Shown in pieces: positions 35,351-43,909 of a stretch of DNA of 64,000 nt; position 1 is the stretch's first letter, and each line of letters starts with the position of its first letter. This DNA comes from SKLM01 sp964542755 (GTDB lineage Bacteria > Chloroflexota > Anaerolineae > B4-G1). The translations under genes were made by a program, and so were the position numbers. The notes below the pieces were generated by a model. The model worked only from the letters and a program-made list of their open reading frames with translations, was not told the origin of the DNA and ran no database searches. The DNA lies in NCBI GenBank assembly GCA_964542755.1, contig CAZIWL010000003.1, forward strand, positions 1 through 64,000. The letters are read 5' to 3'.

Positions 35351-35745
35351 GAAACAGCCCGCTTGAGGCAGGTTTCCGCTGGCTTCGTCAGACCGAAGAA
35401 GACATGAGGCGGACCCGTCACCTGGCTCACCAGGGTGCCAATCGCCTGGCTTGCTTTCTAGCGCAGCAGGTGACAGAGAAGGCACTCAAAGCTCTTCTGT
35501 ACAGCCGGGGCGAGGAGATCGTTCTCGGTCACTCGGTCCAGAGACTATGCCAACGTGCCGCAGTCCATAACCCCGAGTTCGAAGCGCGTGGACGGTCGTG
35601 GAGCATAGTAGACGGCTACTATATGCCCGCCCGCTACCCCAACGCCCCCCCGACGACATCCCAGCCGAGGTCTACACCCGAGAGGCAGCGGAAGACGCGG
35701 TCGATATCGCAGCACACGCTGCTGCATTCGTCACGTCAAGGGTGA
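35347..35745 (+). pseudogene. HEPN-domain protein, frameshifted at a C7 run
   Basis: The frame gives EAGFRWLRQTEEDMRRTRHL, FLAQQVTEKALKALLYSRGEE, GHSVQRL and DGYYMPARYPNAP, all HEPN landmarks. After a run of seven C at about 35646-35652 the family pattern continues in another frame: PDDIPAEVYTREAAEDAVDI with AAHAAAFV. One extra C would explain it; this could be a sequencing error or phase variation. HEPN proteins of MNT pairs are RNases or serve as toxin partners. The R-x4-6-H motif is not clear here. Confidence 0.7.
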
Positions 35746-35913
35746 TCGACGGAGCCCCGCAGGACCAGGGCCTGACGACCAACATTCGCGCTGCAGGCCT
35801 CCTTCAGTGTCCAATCAGTTTGCCGGGCGCGGCAACGGCTCGGTCTCCCTACGTGACACGCCTTCTTGCTCACCTCTACAAGACTGCAAGGCCGGATCGG
35901 TTCCTCTCCGGGT

Positions 35914-36375
35914 CTAGGCTTGGCCCGCCAGCCATGCCTCAAAGGCCTCGCGCCAATCCCGCTTCCGCAGCTTCGTCCCGTCCGGCAGCGTAGCACCGGC
36001 CAGCGACGCGGCCCGCTGCAGCTGCTCGCCGCTCACCAGCGCATCCTCCAGGACCACGTCGCGCAGGTCCGCGCCCTCCAGATTCGCCCCCCGCAGATCG
36101 GCCGCCGTCAGCTCTGCGCCCCGCAGATTCGCGTGACCCAGATCAGCGTCCAGCAGCCCCGCTTCGTCGAGCTCGGCGCGCAGCAGCTTCGCGCCCCTCA
36201 AGTTGGCTCCGCGGAGAACCGCACCCTGAAGCTGGGCCCCGTGCAGATCAGCGTGACTCAAATCCGCCTCCTCGAGGACTGCAAAGGCGAGATCGATCTC
36301 CCGGAGATTCTTCTCCCGAAGACTCTCGCCGGCTTCCAGCTTCTCCAGCACCTGATCAGGGGTCAACTCCGCCAT
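35914..36375 (-). CDS. Pentapeptide-repeat protein
   Basis: 153 aa. About 20 tandem A(D/N)LxxA-type units run from about residue 25 to 120 (for example LEEADLSHADLHGAQLQGAV, LRGANLRGAKLLRAELDEAG, LRGANLEGADLRDVVLEDAL), forming a right-handed quadrilateral beta-helix. The N-terminal helix TPDQVLEKLEAGES and C-terminal WREAFEAWLAG cap it. Some members mimic DNA and protect gyrase; no evidence for that here. It is a single gene. Confidence 0.9.
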   Translation of the reverse strand: MAELTPDQVLEKLEAGESLREKNLREIDLAFAVLEEADLSHADLHGAQLQGAVLRGANLRGAKLLRAELDEAGLLDADLGHANLRGAELTAADLRGANLEGADLRDVVLEDALVSGEQLQRAASLAGATLPDGTKLRKRDWREAFEAWLAGQA

Positions 36376-36641
36376 ATCGCACGCCTCCCGCCGTCTGCTC
36401 GCTCACCGATCCGGGCCTCCACCCGCCAGCTGCCCATCAGGCCACGCTGCCGAACCGCCCTGCGCTCTTACGTCCAGTTCGTCCCAAGCATAGCACGGCT
36501 CCGCCTCCCCGCAAGGCCGGGAGCCGAGCCGGCGTGCCTCCAGAATGCGGTTTGATGCGCCGGCCTTGATTGAGGATCTCCCGGCTCGAGCCTCGGCCTA
36601 CGTCCTTGTCCAGCACAGTTTGACCGTCACGCTCCCTGACC

Positions 36642-37349
36642 CTACGACACCGACGCCTCCACTCGCCGCTTGATCCCCAGCAGCGTCTTCCGCTCCATGA
36701 TAAAACTGCCCGGTTCGATAACGCCCCGCACCATCAGCGCCTGCAAGACCGATGGTGCATAGTCCATCTGAATACGGACGATCAAGCGCGTCTTGTTCTC
36801 CCCCAACTCTTTGAGGAACCACGTCCAGCTGGATGCGAAGAAGTCGTTAGGCGTCTCCTCCGCAGGGTCGAAGGAGCGAAACGTCCCCATCTCGACGGCA
36901 ATGTGGAGTACCAAGGCTCGCCCGGGGTCGATCTCGACCACCTTGTACCCCATGTCGGGCCCGATCTCAATCATGTCCCCGACATCCAGGGCCTGGAGCT
37001 CCGGAATGACGTGCTCCGCCGAGCGCTCCTGGTTCTCCACCGAGCCTGCGATCCCCATCAACCGGTGAAGAGAGTCGTAGCTGTACCAGCCGGCCCTCTG
37101 ATGGCCGATCTGCACCAGCCAAGGCCAGACCTCGGCGGCGGGTGCGTCGATGGTGATGGCGTGCGTCGCCTTCATCTTCGCGTCCGCCACCAGCTCGTCG
37201 CCCGGGAGTGTCCTCTCCGCTTCCTCGGCAGTCGCTCCCCAGGTGAGCAATCGGGGGCGGATCGCCACCACGTAAGCCCCGATCAGAGCGGCCCCCGCGG
37301 CAGCACCGCCGACGAGGGTCCCTAGCCATCCTTTCCTACCCATGCTCAT
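36642..37349 (-). CDS. SRPBCC-fold protein with N-terminal membrane anchor
   Basis: 235 aa. A short basic start and a helix at about 8-30 (WLGTLVGGAAAGAALIGAYVV) are followed by a START/SRPBCC fold (about 60-230): HAITIDAPAAEVWPWLVQIG, RAGWYSYDSLHRL, DVGDMIEIGPDMGYKVVEID, SSWTWFLKELGENKTRLIVR. These proteins bind hydrophobic ligands in a deep cavity; the ligand is unknown. A 76-aa membrane gene follows 4 nt downstream of its start region on the same strand, so the two form an operon. Confidence 0.82.
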   Translation of the reverse strand: MSMGRKGWLGTLVGGAAAGAALIGAYVVAIRPRLLTWGATAEEAERTLPGDELVADAKMKATHAITIDAPAAEVWPWLVQIGHQRAGWYSYDSLHRLMGIAGSVENQERSAEHVIPELQALDVGDMIEIGPDMGYKVVEIDPGRALVLHIAVEMGTFRSFDPAEETPNDFFASSWTWFLKELGENKTRLIVRIQMDYAPSVLQALMVRGVIEPGSFIMERKTLLGIKRRVEASVS

Positions 37350-37353
37350 CCTC

Positions 37354-37584
37354 CTAGAATAGACAGCGCACGATCAGCAGCAGCCCCACGATCATCAGAG
37401 GCACGCCGATCACCGCCCCGATCACCGTCAGGCTGACGATTAATCCAACGATCAACAGCACCAGGCCGAGAACTACACCGACCAGGCGTCCCGTCATCTC
37501 CAGGATGAAGGTCAGCAGGCGCCAGACGGCGTAGAACGGCCACAGGAGTAACGGTACACGTCTTCTCTCGTTGTCCTTCGTCAT
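37354..37584 (-). CDS. Small membrane protein upstream of the SRPBCC gene
   Basis: 76 aa from ATG 37584 (MTKDNERRR); the open frame goes further upstream without support. One amphipathic segment (LLLWPFYAVWRLLTFILEMTG) is followed by a long hydrophobic stretch VVLGLVLLIVGLIVSLTVIG and AVIGVPLMIVGLLLIVR, two helices. The gene ends 4 nt before the SRPBCC start, so they are co-transcribed. Family not recognised. Confidence 0.7.
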   Translation of the reverse strand: MTKDNERRRVPLLLWPFYAVWRLLTFILEMTGRLVGVVLGLVLLIVGLIVSLTVIGAVIGVPLMIVGLLLIVRCLF

Positions 37585-37884
37585 CGCTCCCTCCCTCGAA
37601 GCCAAGGGCTCCGTCCTAACGATTGCAGCCGCGGGGTTTCCCCGGGTACCATGATGAGTACGCACGAATGGCCCGCAGGTTGCAGGAAACGCCCCACGCG
37701 CTGCGCTACAGCCCGTCATATCGCTCGGCGGGCCAACATTTTGCACCTATCGGGGGCTAACCGGTCGTGCACACCGGACGGGATGGGGAGAGGATTCACG
37801 GGGATGGGTCCCGCCTGAGAGAGGTTTTCTGGTTCCTCCCACGCGGCAACCGGCGAGCGAACTGCGCGCCCACAGGCGAGTTGT
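37585..37884. other. 300 bp without a gene
   Basis: Between the small membrane gene and the glycosyltransferase. No convincing gene, hairpin or promoter is visible. Confidence 0.4.
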
Positions 37885-39036
37885 TCAACTGGCCCGGAGA
37901 GTGCTCCGGTAGACCGATTCAGTCTCGTCGGCCACCCGGTCCCAGGAGAATCGCGCCGCCCGCGCCAAGCCTCGTTCCGCCAGTTCTCGCAGCAAGCTGT
38001 CATCGTCGAGCAGACCGCACAGCGTGTCGGCTATCGCAGCCTCGCTGACCGGGTCGAAGTATCGTGCCGCCTCCCCGCCCACTTCCGGGAGTGAGGACGT
38101 GCCGCTGCACGCCACCGGCGTTCCGCACGCCATGGCCTCCAGCAAAGGCAGCCCGAAGCCCTCGTACAGGCTCGGGAAAACTAGCAGCTGGGCGCCGGCA
38201 TAGACCGCCGGTAGATCCTCATCGGGGACGTACCCGGGCATGATCACCGCCCGCCTGGCCGGCGAGCGCTCCAGCTCCTCGAAGAACCCCTCGTAGAGCC
38301 AGCCACGACTCCCAACCAGCACCAGAGCATCCGTCAGTCCCGCGGTGTGCACCGTCTCGAAGGCATGGAGGAGCCGGGCCAGGTTCTTCCGGGGCTCAAT
38401 CGTACCCACGAAGAGCACGTACCGCTCGGGAAGGCCGTATCTCTTTCGCACCGCGTCGATCCGCTCCGGGCTCTGGGGACGGAACCGGGGATCGGCCGCC
38501 TCGTGCACGACGACGATCTTCTCGGCAGGCAGCCCGTAAGCCGTCATCAAGTCCCTGCGCGTGCACTCAGAGACGGCGATGATCCGCGTTGCCCGGCGGC
38601 AGTACAAGGGAAGGGACCAGTTGAGATACCAGCGGTTGAGGCGCTTGTGATGCTCGGGTAGGTGGCGGAAGATCAGGTCGTGCACGGTAAGCACGGTGGG
38701 CATACCCTGGAGTGGAAGCAGCAGGTGCTCCGTCGCGTGGAAGAGCCTGCCGTTGGGAAGCAAGTGGTCGAATCCGATGCCGGTCAGTTGTCCGGCCCAT
38801 ACCAGCATGCGCCACGGTTTGTACCCCAAGGAGACCGTACGGGCGGACACGTCCTCGAGCCCCGACAGCAGCTCGATCCCTCTCTCGCGATTGTAGAAGA
38901 AGCCGTACTGGAACGCTCCGCCGCTCCCCTCCCCACGCCGGCCGGCCGGGGCCACCAAGGCTCGAGCCAGGCTGCCCGCGTACCGACCGAGGCCTGCCCG
39001 GCGATGGACTGCTGCGGAGATGTCAACGTAGATCAT
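37885..39036 (-). CDS. Glycosyltransferase family 4 (GT-B), 5' end abutting a gap
   Basis: 383 aa from the ATG whose last base touches the N run. The N-terminus reads MIYVDISAAVHRRAGLGRYA, a normal family beginning, so the start is likely complete but upstream signals are lost. Family blocks are TVHDLIFRHLPEHHKRLNRW, IIAVSECTRRDLMTAYGL, RYVLFVGTIEPRKNLARLLHAFE, MPGYVPDEDLPAVYAGA, FPSLYEGFGLPLLEAMACG (E-x7-E) and the closing FSWDRVADET. It transfers a sugar, donor unknown. Related in type to the GT4 at 2391-3467 but not a close copy. Confidence 0.87.
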   Translation of the reverse strand: MIYVDISAAVHRRAGLGRYAGSLARALVAPAGRRGEGSGGAFQYGFFYNRERGIELLSGLEDVSARTVSLGYKPWRMLVWAGQLTGIGFDHLLPNGRLFHATEHLLLPLQGMPTVLTVHDLIFRHLPEHHKRLNRWYLNWSLPLYCRRATRIIAVSECTRRDLMTAYGLPAEKIVVVHEAADPRFRPQSPERIDAVRKRYGLPERYVLFVGTIEPRKNLARLLHAFETVHTAGLTDALVLVGSRGWLYEGFFEELERSPARRAVIMPGYVPDEDLPAVYAGAQLLVFPSLYEGFGLPLLEAMACGTPVACSGTSSLPEVGGEAARYFDPVSEAAIADTLCGLLDDDSLLRELAERGLARAARFSWDRVADETESVYRSTLRAS

Positions 39037-39136
39037 NNNNNNNNNNNNNNNNNNNNNNNNNNNNNNNNNNNNNNNNNNNNNNNNNNNNNNNNNNNNNNNN
39101 NNNNNNNNNNNNNNNNNNNNNNNNNNNNNNNNNNNN
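39037..39136. other. Assembly gap (100 N)
   Basis: A run of exactly 100 N directly upstream of the glycosyltransferase start codon. Gene order across it is not proven. Confidence 0.98.
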
Positions 39137-39331
39137 GCCGCTTCCCCATCCCCTAACACTACCCCCACCCTGTGCCATCGAGAGATCTCGTGCAGTTGAC
39201 CGAGTCACCTGAAGTCTCCGGGTCTCCAGCGGAGCGACGTAAGTCGCCACTACGAGCACGCCCATCGCCCCCACCTATCGCGGGCCGAATGAACCAGCGG
39301 CAACACTGGTGGCCCGAATCCTACGGCAATC

Positions 39332-40852
39332 CTAACGACCGAAGGCCCAAATGACGACGGCCGGCGTCACGTGGACCTCCAGCACCGCGGCCAGCGCCAG
39401 CAGGGGCAGCACCAGAGCCACGAAGAGCGTGAGAAAATCGGCCACCGCGCGGAGGAACCCCTGTCCCACAGTCATGCCCTCCGGCGGCGACATGAAGACC
39501 GCCCCCATACGCACGGCGACCGCCGTCGACAAAATGGCCGCCGGTAGCTCCAGAATCCCGTGAGGCATCACAAAGGCACCGAAGAAGAGCGCCGGGTCGA
39601 ATCCGGCATTCGCCGCCTGCACCACAAAAAAGAAGATGATCGCCATCGGGGCCATCAGCAGTACGATGGCCAGCGCCCCGAACGAGAAGACCGCCAGCAG
39701 AGTGGCACCCACCAGAGCTCGAATGTTGTTCGCCAGCACACCCCAGACCGTGAACGACGGCAGCCAATCGATCGCGGGCAGCTCGGTGAACATCTCCGGC
39801 GAGACCTGGTCGAGCTGTAGAAAGTGAGACGGCAGAGGGTACCATCTGGCAAACGACAGACCCACCCCCGCCGAGAGGCCCAGCGCAACCACCACCGTTG
39901 CGACAGCCATCCAGGAGCCCGACACAATGCTTGGGAGTCGATACCGGTAGAGCCCTCCGACCACACCCAGCCAAGCCAGCCAGCCGGGCAGCTTGTCCGG
40001 GTCCAGTCCGAAAGCCCAGCGCTGCCACGCCATCCGAGCCCAGAACGTACGCCAGATGTAGGGCACGTCCAAACGATCAATCTCCCGCCCCAACAAGAAC
40101 TCGCGGTTGAAGATGTGAATCCCCATGCGGATCAGGATAACATCCACCACGATCAAGAAGGCCAGAATCCACCACAAGACGTGGTAGTTCGCCCAGAACA
40201 TGATCAGCGCCTCGGCCTGCATCAGGAACGCCACCGGGATGATGATGAAGCTGGCCAGGAGATTCGCCGCCCTCACCGACGTGGTCTGGCTGGAGACAAC
40301 TACAGCCCCGGACACCATCACCAAACCCTCGGCCGTGGTCAGCAGGACGATGAGGACAAGAAGCGTCGCCGAGGGCAGCCAGCCCTCGAAGACGTAGAGC
40401 CCGGCGATATAGACCGTGATGCCCAGGTACGCCGCCAGGAGGGGAGGGATCATCGCCGCCAGGGTCTTCCCCAGATAGAGCTGCGTGTCCGACAGCGGGG
40501 TCGCCAGAAGGGGCTCCAGGCTGTTCCGCTCCTTCTCCCCCACAAACGTCTCCAGAGCAATCACCAGAGAGAAGGAGATGGGGAAGAATCCGACCACCAA
40601 CAGCAGGAAGGGCATCATCCGCTCTCCCACGATCGGGGCGCCGTACTTCGCGACCCACCCCAACGCCATGTCGGCGACGAAGCTCATCAGGAGAGGAAAG
40701 AGCAGCGTCAGGATCAGAATCGGAATCACCATCCGCCAGTCGCGGAGGGTATCCCGAATCTCCCGCTCCATCAGGGCCCAAACCAACCGTACCGGTTCCC
40801 GCCTAATGGCGGACTGGTCTCTGGGCATCTCACCAGCGGAGACCGCAGTCAC
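39332..40852 (-). CDS. ABC-2-type exporter permease with C-terminal SpoIIM-like (DUF95) domain
   Basis: 506 aa. The first part (about 20-250) is an ABC-2 permease: REIRDTLRDWR, a first helix, then FVGEKERNSLEPLLATPLSD (near 103-122) typical of NatB-like exporters, and four to five helices. From about 370 the sequence turns into a SpoIIM-like domain: NNIRALVG (375-382), a helix pair, PHGILELPA (430-438) and RMGAVFMSPPE. The SpoIIM family is usually a stand-alone membrane protein encoded near ABC exporters; here it is fused. The ATPase gene overlaps its start by 4 nt (ATGA). Substrate unknown. Confidence 0.85.
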   Translation of the reverse strand: MTAVSAGEMPRDQSAIRREPVRLVWALMEREIRDTLRDWRMVIPILILTLLFPLLMSFVADMALGWVAKYGAPIVGERMMPFLLLVVGFFPISFSLVIALETFVGEKERNSLEPLLATPLSDTQLYLGKTLAAMIPPLLAAYLGITVYIAGLYVFEGWLPSATLLVLIVLLTTAEGLVMVSGAVVVSSQTTSVRAANLLASFIIIPVAFLMQAEALIMFWANYHVLWWILAFLIVVDVILIRMGIHIFNREFLLGREIDRLDVPYIWRTFWARMAWQRWAFGLDPDKLPGWLAWLGVVGGLYRYRLPSIVSGSWMAVATVVVALGLSAGVGLSFARWYPLPSHFLQLDQVSPEMFTELPAIDWLPSFTVWGVLANNIRALVGATLLAVFSFGALAIVLLMAPMAIIFFFVVQAANAGFDPALFFGAFVMPHGILELPAAILSTAVAVRMGAVFMSPPEGMTVGQGFLRAVADFLTLFVALVLPLLALAAVLEVHVTPAVVIWAFGR

Positions 40853-41811
40853 GACTCCGTCACCACCCTTCCATCCACCACGCGCATCCTCTCCTCGCCG
40901 ATCCCGCGGACTGCCCTGAGGTAGACCTCCTCCAGGCTGCGCGGTACCCGGCTCAGCGTCACCACGCGCACGTCCCGTTGCGCCAAGGAACGAAGCAGCT
41001 GCGGATTCACCATCTCGGGATCCGACGTGGCGTAGCGCAGCCAGTCCTCGCCGCGCGCCTCGATCTCCACCAGGTCTGCGATCAACTCCGCCGTTCCGTC
41101 CACCGCGTGTCCCAGGCGCAGCTCCATGAGCGGAGGACCGAGGATGCGCGCCCGGAGCTCTCGCAAGGTCCCTTCTGCAATGATCCGACCCCTCTGGATG
41201 ATCGCGATACGATCGGCCAGAGCCTCGGCAACGGCGAGGTTGTGGGTGCAGATGACAATGGCGCGTTGATGGTGCCGCAGGCCCGTGATGGCATCGCGCA
41301 CCAACTTCGCGCTGTGCGGGTCCATCGCCGAGGTCGGCTCGTCAAGAAGGAGGACCGGTGGGTCGTGGAGCATAGCCCGCGCCAGGGCCATCTTCTGCCG
41401 CATGCCCTTGGAGTACGTCCCCATGCGCCGTTCCGCCGCCTCGGCCATGCCGAACTGCCGCAGCAGAGACGCTGCGCGAGTGCGACAGACCTCGGCAGAC
41501 AGGCCCATCATACGGCCAAAGAAGTGGAGGTAGTCGTCACCCCGCATACGCAGGTAGAGACCGGGATGTTCAGTCAGCAACCCCACGCGGCGCCGAACCT
41601 CTTGCGGTTCCCGGACGACATCTCGGCCATCGACCACAGCGCGGCCTGCCGTCGGCGCCAGGATACCGCCCAGCATCCGCACCGTCGTCGTCTTGCCCGC
41701 CCCATTCGGCCCGAGCAGCGCCAGGATCTCACCGGGGCGGACGGACAACGTCACGCCGTCTACGGCGGTGAAGCCGTCGAACCGCTTTGTCAGGTCCTGG
41801 AGCTCAATCAT
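40849..41811 (-). CDS. ABC transporter ATP-binding protein (exporter)
   Basis: 320 aa from ATG 41811 (MIELQDLTKRFDG). Walker A is GPNGAGKTT (34-42), the signature is YSKGMRQKMALARAM (SKGM replaces SGGQ), Walker B is VLLLDEPTSAMDP and the H-loop ICTHNL. The last 100 residues form the CcmA/NatA-type tail. It pairs with the permease/SpoIIM protein through a 4-nt overlap, giving a two-gene exporter. Substrate class cannot be told. Confidence 0.93.
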   Translation of the reverse strand: MIELQDLTKRFDGFTAVDGVTLSVRPGEILALLGPNGAGKTTTVRMLGGILAPTAGRAVVDGRDVVREPQEVRRRVGLLTEHPGLYLRMRGDDYLHFFGRMMGLSAEVCRTRAASLLRQFGMAEAAERRMGTYSKGMRQKMALARAMLHDPPVLLLDEPTSAMDPHSAKLVRDAITGLRHHQRAIVICTHNLAVAEALADRIAIIQRGRIIAEGTLRELRARILGPPLMELRLGHAVDGTAELIADLVEIEARGEDWLRYATSDPEMVNPQLLRSLAQRDVRVVTLSRVPRSLEEVYLRAVRGIGEERMRVVDGRVVTES

Positions 41812-42207
41812 GGTCCGCACAGAGCATCTGTCCAATCCTTCGAAAGTCCTCATGGCTGTCAAGGATTATACCAGTGCGCCACACGCTCGGCAATGGACCC
41901 TCAGTACTACATCACCCAGGAACCGCGTCAGCGCAGCAACCTGTCCGGAAGAAGAGAACAGAAGGGAAGGGAAAGGAAGGCACTGTCCGCTGGCGACGTC
42001 CCCTCCCGTCGGGGAGGCTGTCTCTCCGATCACGGCTGTATCCAGTGCGAGTTCAGTATCCTTCCGCCGATCCAGTGCGAGGACTGCGGCTTGTGCCTCG
42101 GATGGTCGTCGTCAGGCGTGGGGGATAACGAACGGATTCGACTGTTGGGGGGCGAGACCGATGAGTGCCCAGCATGAGCCCCATGGCTCGGTGGTCCTCA
42201 GGAGGGC
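41812..42207. other. About 395 bp without a gene
   Basis: Contains a purine-rich stretch (AGAAGAGAACAGAAGGG and similar, about 41951-41981) and a repeated ATCCAGTGCGAG (42049 and 42069 areas). No gene is convincing. Confidence 0.4.
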
Positions 42208-42235
42208 ACCCCGCGGGGGCGGCCCCCACGGGGGT
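42208..42235 (-). terminator. GC-rich hairpin after the CDP-alcohol transferase gene
   Basis: ACCCCGCGGGGGC (42208-42220) pairs with GCCCCCACGGGGGT (42222-42235) with one mismatch. It overlaps the stop codon of the minus-strand gene. No T tract follows, so function as a terminator is uncertain. Confidence 0.4.
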
Positions 42236-42867
42236 TAGTCACCTTCAGAGCAGGTTGCGTAGACGTGCACGACCCGCTGAAACACGGTGATGGCAGAGAG
42301 GATCGCCAGCGCCCACGCCAGGAGCGTGGTGAGGCCCAGGGCAGCCAACACTGCGATGAGCAGAATGCGCTCCAGTCTGGTGAGCAAGCCTACCTTGCAG
42401 GAGGCGCCCAGGGACTCGGCCCGGGCCCTTGTGTAGCTCACCATGAACGCCGCCACCAGAGCTGTCAGAAGTAATGCAACCTCGACATAGCCGCCCCCTC
42501 GGATCTGATACGCCGTCAGGCCCAGAATCAAGACCGCGTCAGAGAGCCGGTCCAGGGTCGAATCAAGGAAGGCCCCGAAGCGCCCGTCCCTCTGGCTGGC
42601 CCGTGCCACAGCACCATCCAAAGCGTCCAGAGGAGCGCCGAAGAACAGAATCAGACCACCGACGCGAAAGCGTCCCCAAAAGAAAAGCAGGCCAACCCCA
42701 ACTTGCAGGAGGAAGCCCAACACGCTGATCGTATTGGGGCCGATGCCGACCCCCGCCACCTCACGGGCAATCGGCTCAATGATGCCGGAGAACCGTGCCC
42801 GCAGCCAGTCCGTGAGTGTCTCCGGTCCCGACGGTCTCCCTGCCGCGCCCTCGCGCGAGTCCCTCAT
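42235..42867 (-). CDS. CDP-alcohol phosphatidyltransferase family membrane protein
   Basis: 210 aa from ATG 42867 (MRDSREGAAG), preferred because AGGAAG lies just before; an ATG 17 codons earlier is possible. The full signature D-G-x2-A-R-x8-G-x3-D-x3-D is present in DALDGAVARASQRDGRFGAF plus LDSTLDR. About six membrane helices. Such enzymes transfer a phosphatidyl or similar group from a CDP-lipid to an alcohol (glycerol phosphate, inositol phosphate or archaetidyl-like). Which alcohol is not determined; PgsA- or PIP-synthase-like are options. It is a stand-alone gene. Confidence 0.9.
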   Translation of the reverse strand: MRDSREGAAGRPSGPETLTDWLRARFSGIIEPIAREVAGVGIGPNTISVLGFLLQVGVGLLFFWGRFRVGGLILFFGAPLDALDGAVARASQRDGRFGAFLDSTLDRLSDAVLILGLTAYQIRGGGYVEVALLLTALVAAFMVSYTRARAESLGASCKVGLLTRLERILLIAVLAALGLTTLLAWALAILSAITVFQRVVHVYATCSEGD

Positions 42868-43086
42868 CGCTTCCTGCAATCCTGTGCCTCCCTGTGCCAG
42901 TGGGCCATCCCGATGCACGATCCTCGGCTAGTCCCCCAATGGTAGTCCGGAACGGTACAGGTGTCAATTATGGCCCGGATTGACGTCGTGACCAGCTACT
43001 CTTCGCGGTGCTCCCTTACTGGATTGACGGCTCTCTGGTCAGTCATCCGACCGGGGTCCAGGGAGCAAAGGAACAGTCTCCTCGAC

Positions 43087-43114
43087 TTGTCAACAAGGGC
43101 AATTCAGGTATAAT
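43087..43114 (+). promoter_or_regulatory. Promoter of tRNA-Pro
   Basis: TTGTCA (43087-43092), a 16-bp spacer and perfect TATAAT (43109-43114), ten nt before the tRNA. One of the best sigma-70 matches in the window. Confidence 0.85.
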
Positions 43115-43124
43115 ATCGTTCGTT

Positions 43125-43199
43125 CGGGGCGTAGCGCAGCCAGGCTAGCGCGCAGCAATCGGGATGCTGAGGTCCCGGGTTCAAATCCCGGCGCCCCGA
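43125..43199 (+). tRNA. tRNA-Pro (CGG anticodon)
   Basis: 75 nt. Acceptor CGGGGCG (43125-43131) pairs with CGCCCCG (43192-43198), discriminator A. D-arm GCGCAGCCAGGCTAGCGC; anticodon stem CAGCA/TGCTG with loop ATCGGGA, anticodon CGG; T-arm with GGTTCAAATCC. CCA is not encoded. Own promoter upstream, hairpin downstream. Confidence 0.95.
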
Positions 43200-43243
43200 C
43201 CTCCATGTGAACGTGGTTGAGTGAACACAGCGTTGTGAATGCG

Positions 43244-43264
43244 ACCGCCCTCCGGGGCGGTTTC
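43244..43264 (+). terminator. Hairpin after tRNA-Pro
   Basis: ACCGCCC (43244-43250), loop TCCG, GGGCGGT (43255-43261), followed by TTCGCG. A perfect 7-bp stem with a weak T tract; probably the tRNA terminator or a processing hairpin. Confidence 0.6.
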
Positions 43265-43507
43265 GCGTTAAGAGGGGGATCACAACACCCGGCTGCTCTC
43301 TGGCACCGTTGAAGGCTTTTTCCCACACCGTTCATTGGGACTTAGCCCCACGTCGATCCGCACCGCCCACGCCAAACTAGTTGCCCCGCCTGGCCTGGCC
43401 CGGCGACGTCGGGCGGGCGCACACCAGGACGGCAGATGCCCCGCGATCGCCCCCCTGTGACGCGAGAAAGGGATCCAGTCACTATCCACGGCGGAACGCC
43501 CAAGGTC

Positions 43508-43608
43508 ATCCTCAGACGTGATAAGACCAAGAGGATCAGAAGTAGCGTCCCAACACGACGCTAGTAGAGGAACGTCGATCCTGTTCCAACGAACGGGATC
43601 GCTTTTTT
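43508..43608 (+). ncRNA. Candidate small RNA: three hairpins ending in an intrinsic terminator
   Basis: In order: ATCCTC/GAGGAT (43508-43536), AGCGTC/GACGCT with a 7-nt loop (43544-43562), and the terminator stem (43576-43601) with U tract. No reading frame accounts for a terminator here. The 5' end is unknown; the transcript may start further upstream or be an extension of the tRNA-Pro transcript. Confidence 0.45.
43576..43608 (+). terminator. Strong intrinsic terminator without an upstream protein gene
   Basis: CGATCCTGTTC (43576-43586), loop CAAC, GAACGGGATCG (43591-43601), 11 bp with one G-U pair, followed by C and TTTTTT. Direction is plus only, because the opposite side lacks a T tract. 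Confidence 0.85.
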
Positions 43609-43909
43609 CAGGGCGACTGGCCGTCCCACAAGGTCTGCCCTCGGTCCGGTTCGGCGCAAACCCATTGTGAGCGCTAACGCGGTAAGATTACGGGTCGACA
43701 GGGCAATCGCCACATCCGGATCGCGCACGTGCCGGCGACTGCCAGGCCCATCATTCACGCGCAATGCCCACCTCAGCCGTCTGGCAGCTCGTAGGTGACG
43801 ACCTCGACTTTCTTCGAGCCCTGTGAACCTGTAAGCACAACTTCGCGACCCATGCCCCAGCCCCGTCGTGACGCGCCTAGCCCCGACACCGGGCACTCTC
43901 TGGAACCTC

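Larger units (their letters stand above)
43262..43909. other. About 650 bp without a protein gene
   Basis: No credible reading frame. The middle holds the three-hairpin candidate RNA and its terminator; the rest has nothing recognised. No match to 4.5S, 6S, tmRNA or RNase P motifs was seen by eye. Confidence 0.5.

Noticed and set aside
39824..40924. 366-codon plus-strand frame opposite the ABC permease
   Set aside because: Arg/His/Gln-rich shadow composition with no homology look; the minus strand is a clear membrane protein.
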